Part shown: piece by piece, positions 33,084-43,544 of the stretch
Layout of the letters: every line of letters begins with the position of its first letter
Numbering within the stretch: the first letter of the stretch is position 1
Source: Eucommia ulmoides
Lineage: Eukaryota > Streptophyta > Magnoliopsida > Garryales > Eucommiaceae
Assembly: GCA_016647705.1 (NCBI GenBank)
Contig: CM028328.1
Coordinates: 12,084,614-12,148,613, forward strand
DNA: 64,000 nt
Direction of reading: 5' to 3'
Notes under the pieces: model-generated
Databases searched by the model: none
The model's input: the letters and a program-made list of their open reading frames with translations, nothing else
What the model was told of the DNA's origin: nothing
Made by a program: the position numbers and the translations under genes

Positions 33084-35844
33084 TGTCACGACCCGTCCCG
33101 AAATCCCGACATCTCGAGCTGGCATGACGACATCATGACATCACTGAAAATAACCAACCAACCATCTATTACACGACAATATGCATATATATATAAATAA
33201 ACCATCATCTATATGAAGCTAAATATATTTCTGTTATGGGAACATACTCGTTCCCCAAATATACTAACAGCAAAATATAATATCATAAACTCCTCATAGG
33301 TTCACCTCAGAAAGCTTATCTCAACCCTCCACACGACTCCATCGTAAGACTCTACCTAGCGCCAGTAGGGAACCGACTCCTAGCTGCTTCACCTGCGAGT
33401 GTACTGCCTTCTTAGTAAAAACATCTTTAATAATAAAAACTCATTCTTCAACATCTAAATGGATCAAACGTAGATTTATAAATACCACATAACTCGTAAA
33501 ATCCTCAGTATAAAAGCAGGAAAAATAAAGCAACATAATTAAGTTGCATTCAGATCCAACTAGTATAAAAATCATTCTAATCACCATGATAATAAATATC
33601 AAATTAGCCAATATACGTAAAATATCACATCTCAAGCACACATCTCAAACACATCTTTTAAGCACACAACTCAACCACACACCTCAAACACACACTGGTC
33701 AGCCCTAGTGATCATTTTAACCCCACGATCGGGAGTTTGCAACGGTACCGTACCATCCGTAGAATATGCCTTCCTACGAACACCCATCACTCCGCCGAAG
33801 CGGATAATCATTGCGCAGTATAAACGTCTAACATCACTCTGCCGAAATAAATAAACATTACTCCGCTGAAGCGAATAACATCACTCTGCCGAAGCGGATA
33901 AATACTATGACATCGTCAAATCAATAACATCGTCCAATCCATATCATCACTCTGCCGAAGCAAATAAATATTATAGTATCGTCAAATCAATAACGTCATC
34001 ATCAAATCACAAATCAATAATATCGTCTAATCAACATCGTCAAATCTCAAACATCACCTTCTATTTCCAAAATCGATTTTTTATCCAAAATCATTTATTT
34101 TTCACTTTCTTTAAAAAAAACGTCTGATTTCACCAAAACCATTTTTTCACTCTTTATTTTTAGAAAACTAGATATTTTCCACTCTATTTTAAAACCATCA
34201 AATCCAACGACAAACTATTTTCACCTTCCTTTCGAAAACCATCGTGATCTCCCGAAAATTCATTTTTCCAACTCACCCAAAACCTGCTTGATCCACAAAA
34301 TTTTAAAAGCATCTAATGTAAATACAACCATTTTCTATTATATATAGATATAAAAATAGTTTGGCAAGAAGACAGTACACTCACATTTTTCTCCGCATGG
34401 CGAAAACGTCACTGTCCGAAACATACTGGGACGCTGGCGCCTGTGAACCTAACAACGATAGGCCTAAATTAATATTTTACTTTAAAATAGCCTAATATAC
34501 CATGCAGGTCATAAATTCCATAATTTCTCCCACACCCACTTTTCATTATGAAAAATTGTTATTCGGTAAATTTCATTTCATTAATAATTATTGTACGCAT
34601 TTGTTAATATGGACGGTGACAAAAATTATTCGAATCAATGATTCCAAATTATAATCTCGTTTGCTAATAATTCAATTTGACAACAATGGTAATCGATTTA
34701 GATTTTTACCTACTCCGAATCATCCGTCGGCTGCGAGATGAATTTTTGAATTTTTATTGGGGTCTTTGTGTAATTTTTTTTTTTTCCTTTTCTTCTCCTC
34801 TTCTTCTTTCTTTTTCCCATTTTCTTTGTTGCTTCTGTTTCAATTTGTTGCTCCCGCCGACTCCTCTCTCTCTCTCCTCACCAACCTCCAGCAACCTCAC
34901 ACCATCGACGACGACGCACACGCCGCCGGAACTCACTCACCGACCAAACAACCTACACACCGTCGGCAGCCCACAACTGATCACGCACACATACACACTG
35001 TTGAACGGAACACAAACACATTGGCCGAACGACGGCGACGATCCCACACATACCCATACGACGAACTCGACGGCTCACACACATACACCGAAACACACAC
35101 ACTTCAATGTCTACACCCATGCACACACACCATCCGACCACACGACACACACATGCACACAATCGCCCGACGATCGATACACGCAACCAGCGATGACACG
35201 CACACACACAGGCACCGGCAATCAACAAAACGCACTGCCGACACACCAACCAGCGAACAGAGCACAGAACATGCACACACACTGTCGATCATCCCCGCAT
35301 CTAAACAATCTTGTTTTTTTGAACATGAAGAGATAACGAAGACATTGCAATTGATGGAAATACTAGGCCTACTAAAGGCACAAAAATAGAGGAAAAGTTG
35401 AAAGTTGTCATAGAATGGGTACCTCGATTAATTATTTGTACCTGTTATTTTGATTTATAAAATCAGGATATCTTATAATATTATATAATATAAATTATAT
35501 AATATAATTCTAATTATTCAAAATTGGAATGATTATGAATTCGTATATTTCAGATTTCATCTAGTATGGATCTAAGTATCCCCCCCACACACAATCACTA
35601 GCAACAAAAACGGAACAGAGATGATCGCATGCTCATCCATACACAACGTTGACGGCCAGAAAACACACACACTGTCACGAACGGAACAGCTAAACGACAC
35701 ACCCACATATACCCACACAATCGTCGGATGAACACCCCTCACCCACTGCACACTGTCGACCAAACACACCCACAACCGAAACCCAACTTCTCTCTCTCTC
35801 TTCTCGATTTTTCCTCTAACGATTGATGATCACTACTACATGGA

Positions 35845-35878
<34 letters not shown>

Positions 35879-36282
35879 TGTTTATAGGGCTTGATTCTTC
35901 GATTGCCACGTCACCAGTCTCTCTCTGTTCTGTCTCCGGCTTGTCATTGTGCACCCACACGATTATATGTGTATATATATGTGTTTAAAAAAATTCTTTT
36001 GTTAAATTTCTCTTTTCTTCCCCCAATTCTTTAATTCTCCTTTTTTTAGTTCAATTTACCACTTATAATTTTTCTTAAATCACAATTTGATCCCTAAAAT
36101 TTTTATTTTTTTAATTTAAATGACAAATTTGGATTCTAAAGTTTAGATTAAATGTTTCTAAATTCAGTCTGACCCAATAACTTTTAATTTGGTTTTTAAT
36201 TAAATCAAAATTTTCCTCATATTTTTCCAAATGTTCTAAAATGCAATTATAATGGCGTACGTGCTACGATTGAGATCTTACA
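33084..36282 (-). repeat. 5' LTR of element B, about 3.2 kb
   Basis: On the minus strand it starts TGTAAGATCTCAATCG (36282) and ends CGGGTCGTGACA (33084), matching the ends of the other two LTRs. It carries a TCTGCCGAAG-type tandem array (33783-33970), a CA-rich tract (34900-35290), a (TA)n run (35846-35875) and U3-like sequence. Open frames at 34677-35389 and 35572-35960 come from the biased tracts. Confidence 0.8.
33783..33970 (-). repeat. Imperfect ACTCTGCCGAAGCGGATAA repeats in LTR B
   Basis: Five imperfect units of about 24 bp (ATCACTCTGCCGAAGCGGAT) with variable spacers. They stand next to the same conserved anchor (GATCGGGAGTTTGCAACGG, near 33726) as the arrays of the other LTRs. A looser CATCGTCAAATCAATAA repeat follows to 34060. 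Confidence 0.75.
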
Positions 36283-36316
36283 ATATATGCCTTACATCCA
36301 GACTTAAGATATTTAA

Positions 36317-38721
36317 TGTTGACCCTAGATGTTTTGATGGACAACTTAACGTTGATATTTTACGGAACTAATGTTTTTATTGAGTAATTTTAGATTTGAG
36401 TTTTGGATTGAGAAAATGAGAAAAAAACAAATTCAAGATGATATATTTTGAAAGATCAAGATGGTTGTAATAAAGACGTTGAAGGTGCTTTTAGCAAAAA
36501 ATATTTTTTTGTATTTCTAGGTAAAAACATCACAAGTCTTTTTATATTCTTATTCCAACCCAATTAGGATCACGCATGAAATTTATAAATAACTTGAAAT
36601 ATTCTTGAAAGTGGTTAGAAGTGATAAATTTATATGTGCAAATGTGTTTCCTAAAAACTCAATCTAGAAAATGTTTTGAAAATTGGAAAATATCGACCTT
36701 AGGGGAGAATAGTCAACCGAAAGATTTAAGATGTGTGTTTTGGCATTTTAGGCTAATTGGTCAATCGGGGGGTTGAATGATTGATTATGAGCCTAAAATA
36801 GTCAACTGCCCGGTCGATCAACTGGTTAGAAACAACTAGAAAATGAATCGTTGAAAGTACAACGAGCCAACCAAATGATAAGCCAATCGATTGATGGACT
36901 AAAATTTAAAACTTTGGCCAAAATGTTTTTTGAGATCTTCTACCCTAATCTTATATCTTTGAACGTTGAAAAATCTTATTTAAAGGGGTTTTGACTAATT
37001 TTCATAGATATATCATATATTTTGAAGATCTTATTAATTAGTCAATATATTATAAGATTTTATGAGATTTACTACGAAAACTACTTTTTATCTTTAGGGG
37101 GTTTAAATAAAAAATCTTTTTGAGACTAAATTAAGAGGTTTAAAAGTGCATTTTTGGGTCAAACATTTCACATTTAAAAGGATTTGATATATGTGGTCTA
37201 TATGCGACATTTATGGACTTTTCCTTGAAAATATAGTTGTTATACGGATTGCTTAAATCCTATATCTATAGACTTGCATTCTTTGATTAAAATGAACCAA
37301 GAACAAGAATTTTCCATCAATTATTAGAAAAGAGAAAATTATTTTTACAGAAACAAATTTTTTAGAGAGATTTTTTGAAGAAATTATTGATTGATATTGT
37401 TTTAATACCGATTTTTTGTGCTACATCACAGTCTTTACATATTTTTAAGGAAACTCTGGTGAGATCTCTCTAATTACTTTACGTGTTAAAAAATTTGTGA
37501 TTTACGTGATATATATCTTTGTTTGAGCTTGTAGTAAGATCTGACCCGACTCGAATCCAACCCAAATCCGACCTAAACTCGATCCAAATATGGATCGGAT
37601 TGACCCAACTTAAACCCCGACCTGGCCCATTTCGAGTTTGAATGTTTGATGGTTAGTGGTTTGCCTTTGTTCCCAACTTATAAGTTGATTTAAGCTTAAG
37701 TTTTTTCTCCACAACCAATGTGGGATAACTAGAACTCACAACTCAAGTTCTCTTTTCTCAAGCAATGTATGATAACTCATCCATTATATCTTCAACCAAT
37801 CTCAAATGGATTCTTTTGAGAATTAAAATCTCATTCAAAACTTAATTATTTTTTATATATAAATATACTACGTCGATTCTCAAACGATGAGGAACGCAAC
37901 AGAATAATAATCTAATTAATTTAATTAATGGGTCTTAATTTAATTAATCAATTAAAGTAACCAAAAATGATAAAAATTGTTTTATATTTTGAAATATCTT
38001 GTGAAATGATTTTTGCCTGATAATATGATTTACATAATCTTTGTGCTTTAATTGATGATAATTAGATTTGTGCTCTCACAAAATTTTATTGCATACTCTA
38101 TCAGAATATTAATTATATCTTGCATTGAGATGGTATAAGCTCTTGTGAGAAGAAAAAGATATTTTTTGTATTCAGGTAAGTATGATAAGATTAGACATAG
38201 TAGGTCGATGACTAATCAGGTTTAGTCGTCTTTAGATTGTTAAAAAGGTAGGTTTGATTCTTAGCATATAAAAGAATTAGGTTAGATTTCAGCCTGGTAA
38301 AAAGATTGTAAGGTTTAGTTTTGGATCTACAAAAGAATTAGGTTCTTCATGCGGCTAGAAAAGAAAAATTATAAAGGTTTGATTCTGAGCCTGAAAAAAA
38401 ATTAGGTTAATCATGAACCTATGAAAATGATTGTGAGGGTTTGGTTCTTACCTGGGAAAGAGATCAAGGTTAGTGGATTGCGAAATCCCTATGGGAGCTT
38501 AGGGGATTAGACGTAGGCAAAGATAGCTTGTCGAATCAAGATAAATCGTTGTGTTCAATTTCTCTATCATTGCTTGTTTGGTTGTGCATGTAGATAAACA
38601 TGTTTCCGCTTAAACTCAAGATAACAACCGGTTTGGAAAATCAATGATATGATTAATTGATAAATTATCAGTTTAAATTTTTAAACTATCCAACTCACCG
38701 CCCTTTGGGTAGATTTATGAT
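36317..38721 (+). repeat. Second solo-LTR-like copy, Maximus/SIRE-like copia
   Basis: It starts TGTTGACCCTAGATG and parallels the copy at 19301-21354 throughout: GGAACTAATGTTTTTATT, GTCAATCG/GTCGATCAACTGG clusters (36715-36895), AGGTTTGATTCTGAGCC-type short repeats (38240-38460) and ACGTAGGCAAAGATAGCTTG (38510-38530). TTTAA stands before it (36312-36316) and again at 38722-38726, a possible 5-bp duplication, although the end there lacks the usual CA. It starts 35 bp after LTR B ends. Confidence 0.55.
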
Positions 38722-38726
38722 TTTAA

Positions 38727-39159
38727 ACTACCTAATTTGCCCCCACCTCTTGACTGGGGAAAAACTGACATAGGGTATTTCTACTGCCAATCGACCTCCA
38801 AACACAACCCAGCACGTGGCACGGGAAATGATAGTAGACTAGCTAACATTCATTTTACAAAGCAACAAGACCCCTCGGAGGGCCCATTTCATTCATCGAA
38901 GATCATCCAGTGACAAGACGACGATTCCCCAAGGTGACTCTACCCACGGTGACCATTTACCAAGCAAAACAAAGGACCTGTTGACCATATTTTGATGAAC
39001 ACCACCCAGCGACTAGGGCTGAGTGGTTTTTTTCCATTGCAACTGGACTGGTTTCCAACCAGCCTCGCCCGACCAACGACCTCCCATGATGCCATATAAG
39101 GCTCCATTGTACCTATGGACTGGGCTCTATCTCATTTTTATTTGTGCCAACCCATAGGC
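38727..39159. other. Unassigned repeat fragment
   Basis: More GC-balanced sequence with no open frame (CAACCCAGCACGTGGCAC, CGGTGACCATTTACC). It resembles LTR material of some other element, but no second copy is present to define it. Confidence 0.3.
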
Positions 39160-39183
39160 TCCTCCTTATTAGAGTTAGGAGGG

Positions 39184-39226
<43 letters not shown>

Positions 39227-39375
39227 TTAGTAAGGATAGAATTGTCTTTTACTTATTTTCTAGGTTTTCTATTGTACGCTTATATAAGTCTCTCTTTCCA
39301 AGATTTTCTAATGTATTATTTATTCAGAGATAATAAACTCTAACCGTCGTTTCTCTTTTCTCTAGATTGTTGATG
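39160..39375 (+). repeat. 5' LTR-like segment of copia element 1
   Basis: TTAGAGTTAGGAGGG, a TTA triplet run (39187-39223), and TCTAGGTTTTCTATTGTACG, then CCGTCGTTTCTCTTTTC. The last parts recur at 42119-42195 after the pol remnant, as expected for two LTRs. The limits are approximate. No clear primer-binding site was seen after it. Confidence 0.5.
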
Positions 39376-39504
39376 TTCGTACAGTTTTGGCTTCTGCGCA
39401 ACTCTAATTTGGTTTTCTCTGCAGTAAAGCATCGATTTGTTTCTGGTATTTGATTTTATTTCTCCGTTGCATTAGATTTGTATTTTTGTTTGTTGGTATT
39501 TGTA

Positions 39505-40290
39505 ATGGCTTCTAAAAGGAATGATTCGCTTCAGTCTATTACTGTAAGATTGAATAGGAAAAAAATTTCATATTGGAGTTATGTGATGAAAAATTTTCAT
39601 ATTGGAGTTAAGATGCAGAGCTATATTAGTGGTACATTGGTTAAGTCAAAAGATGAAAGGGCTGAAGATTATATAATTTCGTTAGACACTTAAGAGGCAA
39701 ATAATTCGAAAATTATTACCTGAATTAACAACTCTATTGAACATTCAATTGATATGCAATTGGCGAAGTATGAGTACGCCAAAGAGGTTTGGGATCATCT
39801 ATCAAGGCTATACACATAGTCTAACTTTGCAAAACAATATCAATTGGAATCTGATATTCGAGCACTGAAGTAGAATGATATGAGTATCCAGAAATTCTAC
39901 TCCGCTATGACAGATCTTTGGGATCAATTAGCTCTCATAGAATCTGCAGAATTACAAGCATGTACTCCGTACATTGTACGTAGAGAAAAACAATGTTTGG
40001 TTCAATTTTTTATGGAGTTACGTGATGATTTTGAGGGCTTCGTGGGACAATTTTGCACCGTAATCCACTTCCTTCTATTGACTTGGTGGTTAGTGAATTA
40101 TTGGCCAATGAGATACGCTTTAAGTCTCAATCAGACATAAGGGTTCTCCAATTACCCAGTCCATTTGTTCTGGCAGTCCCTTCTAAACCACTTCCTAATC
40201 ATCAAAACAAACCTTATTCGATGCCCGCTTTTGATAACTGTAGCTTCTGTAAACAAAAAGGTCATTGGAAGGCTCAATCCCCTAAATAGA
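39505..40290 (+). pseudogene. Gag of copia element 1
   Basis: MASKRNDSLQSITVRLNRKK opens a copia-type gag (segment SYWSYVMKNFHIG). Further parts are in frame at 39880-40140 (FYSAMTDLWDQLALIE, VQFFMELRDDFEGF). A zinc knuckle near 40215-40290 reads CSFCKQKGHWKAQSP, where the last Cys of CX2CX4HX4C is Ser. Stops at 39691 and 39856 and a frame change near 40100 break it. Confidence 0.75.
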
Positions 40291-40403
40291 GACGAACACA
40301 GCAACAGCCGCCTCCCTAGTGGAAATCTGACAATCGTTTTCAAAAACGTCCTTACAGGCTTCCACAACCTAATATTGCAGCAACTGTATCGTCATCCTCA
40401 AAT

Positions 40404-41848
40404 TTGTTTAGTTTTGGAGACCCAACATCTTTTAATCCCATAATGGAGGCCTTTACCGAACAATTTCAGAAGTTCTTTGCCGCACAGTCACATGCCATGT
40501 CCGTTGCATCTTCAATAGGTTTGTCGCCCTCTAGTTCTTCAGGTATGTCTTCCTCCATACGGGTTCTAGATTCCGGTGTTGACTTGTCGTCTTTTCATTT
40601 GACTTCTTCATCTTCTAGTTTTTATTTATGGCATTTTTGTCTTGGTCATGTTTCAGCATCTCGTTTAAAATACTTAGTATCTAAAGGATCCTTAGGGAAT
40701 TTTTCAGTTTGTGATATTTCTGATTGTAGCGGTTGTAAACTTGCAAAATTCTCTGTTTTACCCTTTAATCGAAGCATTTCTTCTTCCCTTGTACCATTTG
40801 ATCTGGTTCACTCTGATGTATGGGGACCTTCCCCGATTGCTACAAAATAGGAGTCCAGATATTATATTTTTTTCATTAATGATTACACTTGATATTTTGG
40901 GTTTATCTTATGAAACATCGTTCTGAATTCTTTGATATTTTTCAAAAGTTTCGAGCTATTGTTAAGACCCAACATTCTGTTGTTTTCAAGTGTTTTAGAT
41001 GTGATTTGGGTGGGGAGTACATTTATAATCCTTTCACTAACTTACTTGCTCTAGATGGAACAATTCACCAAATCTCATGTACTGACACTCCCGAGCAAAA
41101 TGGTGTCGTTGAAAGGAAACATAAGCACATTGTTGAAACTACTCATTCTCTCTTATTGCCTACCTCTGTTCCTAATGTATTTTGGGGAGAAGCAATACTT
41201 ACTATAGTGAACCTAACTAATAAGATCCCATCATCTTATTCTTCAGGTTTGTCTCCATTTGAAAAATTGTATGGTCATGCTCCCAACTATTCCTCCTTAA
41301 GAGTATTTGGGTGCACTTGTTTTGTTCTTCAACCGAGAGTAGAACGTAGTAAGTTATCTTCTATTTCTGCCATTTGTGTCTTCCTAGGTTATAGTGAGGG
41401 ACAAAAGGGATATCGTTACTTTGATCCAGTTGCACAAAAATTATATGTGTCCCGTCATGTTGTATTTCTTGAGCATATACTTTTTTTTTCTATTCCTTCT
41501 AGTACACACAACTTGACAAAATCTGATCTCATTTTTATTGATCATTTCTCTAGTGACACAAATAGTTTATCTTCTCAAAACCCATGCATTACAGATATTG
41601 ACCTATCTCATGCGTTTCAACTTCATGTTGACACTAGTAGCTCTGCAGGTATTGATACTTCTAGCGTCTCTTCCCCTTCGACAGCCTACCAAGAATCTTC
41701 TCAGATTGTGGATCCATCTCCTCACTATCCTCAACGCATTCGTAAGTTCACTCATATACCAGATTTTGTTTACTCTTGCTATTCATATTCTTTTGCTTCA
41801 TTTTTAGCCTCTATTCACTGTCTCTCTGAGCCTTTATCCTATAAATAA
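40404..41848 (+). pseudogene. Pre-integrase and integrase of copia element 1
   Basis: The first open segment (40404-40850) holds the GAG-pre-integrase motif (WHFCLGHVSASRLKYL, CSGCKLAKF) and the first catalytic Asp (LVHSDVWGPSP). The second (40889-41848) is one frame off and has the second Asp (RCDLGGEYIY) and the Glu (PEQNGVVERKHKHIVE), followed by VFGCTCFVLQP and LGYSEGQKGYR. All three DDE residues remain, but a stop and a shift at 40848-40889 separate the parts. The C-terminal Ser/Thr-rich linker ends at 41848. Confidence 0.85.
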
Positions 41849-41878
41849 ACAACACTTGATCCTCTTTGGCAATAGGCT

Positions 41879-42105
41879 ATGGCTGATGAACTCTCTGCTT
41901 TATACAAGACGGATACATGGAATTTGATACCTTTACCTTTGGGTAAAAGTCCAATTGGTTCTCTTTGGTTCTACAAAATTAAAACCAAGTCTGGTGGTTC
42001 AGTTGAGTGGTACAAAGCTCATTTGGTTGCCAAGGGATTTTCTCAATAATATGGTATGGATTATGAGGAGACTTTTTCTCCAGTTGCAAAAATGATGACT
42101 GTATA
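41879..42105 (+). pseudogene. Start of copia 1 reverse transcriptase, truncated
   Basis: MADELSALYKTDTWNLIPLP, WFYKIKTKSGG and YGMDYEETFSPVAKM are the first 75 residues of copia RT. An in-frame stop (TAA for the Gln of FSQ) is present. After the Val of MMTV the sequence breaks off into LTR sequence, so the palm, YVDD box and RNase H were deleted. Confidence 0.85.
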
Positions 42106-42109
42106 AGCC

Positions 42110-42205
42110 TTTCTTTCCTAGGTTCTCTAGGTTTTCTATTGTGAGCGGTACAATAGAAAACCCTAGCCGTCGTTTCTCTTTTCTCTAGACTTTTCATGTT
42201 ATTCA
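42110..42205 (+). repeat. Partial 3' LTR of copia element 1
   Basis: TCTCTAGGTTTTCTATTG and CCTAGCCGTCGTTTCTC repeat parts of 39250-39370. In the middle, TTTTCTATTGT (42132-42142) and its reverse ACAATAGAAAA (42150-42160) form a perfect 11-bp inverted repeat with a 7-bp loop not present in the 5' copy. Outer parts of the LTR are missing. Confidence 0.55.
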
Positions 42206-43299
42206 TTGATCTTCATACTCTTGATAGGGCGGAAGTTCAAGCCCAATGGCTTAATCCATGCCACACGCCTCCTTATTGGCCACGTGCCAGTTTATCGTAA
42301 TTTACCGCGCTTGAGGCCATAATTCCACGAAGTTAATCAGTCTCCTCTCCTATAAGTAATAGGGCATTCAATGCCTAAGGTAATACTCAACTACCCCCAC
42401 TTAAAGCAAATATCTGTGTGTTTTTCCCTCGATCTCTTACTCTTACACTGGAGGGGCTTCGTTAAGCACACCCCAATTGGGCTTTGTACAGGTCCAGACT
42501 TGAATTAAAGAGAAAGTTAACTGTTAAATTTTGATTGTGAACCGTACAACGAACACAACCCACCAGCGACTTAAACTTCACCTCAATAGAACGCTGACTA
42601 GAGTAACTGAAGGTGTTGACAAATTTTTAGACACCAACAAAAAAAAGGAATTTAATTTTAACAAAAAGTTTTTTTAATTCAACTTAATAAAATAATTTTT
42701 AAATAATCCACTGATCATCATTCAATTTTAAATTTAAAAATAAATCTTATTCTTTAGACAAAAAAAAATTATAATTTTTTGAAAATTAAAAAAAAAAAAA
42801 AATCTTTAAACAAAATAAAAATAATGAAAAATGCTTTAACGCAAAAATCAGTTTTCAAATTTAAACAGAGAAACAATTTTCAAATTTAAATTTAAAATTA
42901 TATTTGATTCCATTTAAAATTTTGAACATAAGAGTTTCAAAACCGATTTGTTTTTCTCAATTTATTTTTAATTCAAAAAAAAAAACAATTTTTTTCTGAG
43001 TAAAAAATATCAAGAAAAATCTAATTTTCATGTTAAAAAGGAAAAGTTGTAAGTCAAAATAATATGTGCCAAGAAATGACGTTAGAGTTTTTCTCACTCT
43101 ATTTGTTTTCAACAATAAATCAAAAGTTTCAAAATCAATAAAAAAAAAAAAAAAAAACAAATATGTTTTTTTGTTAAATTCCGATAATATTTGCAGGATT
43201 TATTTTTCTTGTGATTTTATTTTTGTAATTCACAAAATCATATTATTTAAATAAAAAATATCGGTCCAAATTAACAACATTTATTTTTAAAAAAAACTC
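42206..43299. other. LTR-like tail, then AT-rich low complexity
   Basis: 42206-42600 is gene-poor, leader-like sequence (ATAAGTAATAGGGCATTC, CGATCTCTTACTCTTAC, TTTGTACAGG) that may belong to another LTR. 42600-43300 is dominated by A/T runs, for example 43138-43157. No gene was recognised. Confidence 0.4.
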
Positions 43300-43530
43300 A
43301 AGAAATATGTTTTATTTACCACTTTCTGTCTAATTTTGTTTAAATTACAAACTTCCTCGGTTATTTATTAAATATCAATCAACCCCTTATCATTTTTTAT
43401 CAACGACCACTTAATTCCCTTATAGATAAAAAATTACTGAAAATTCTATTGTAATGATAGTTTTACCATTAACCATTTAAAAATAATTAAACAATTAAAA
43501 ATTAAAATACATAAACATCCCTTTAATTTT
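43300..43530 (-). repeat. Reverse-oriented relative of the 16.1-kb repeat
   Basis: CTTATCATTTTTTATCAACG, ACAATAGAATTTTC-like and TACATAAACATCCC parts read in reverse resemble 16070-16260. It stops where the Helitron-like unit begins. Confidence 0.4.
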
Positions 43531-43544
43531 TTATTATATATATA

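Noticed and set aside
34677-35389. Frames of 210-219 residues
   Set aside because: They sit in the CA-rich part of LTR B and consist of His/Thr-rich low complexity.
22693-36287. Target-site duplication for the whole A-B gypsy block
   Set aside because: CCAAG on the left and ATATA on the right do not match, so a single insertion of the fused block is not supported.
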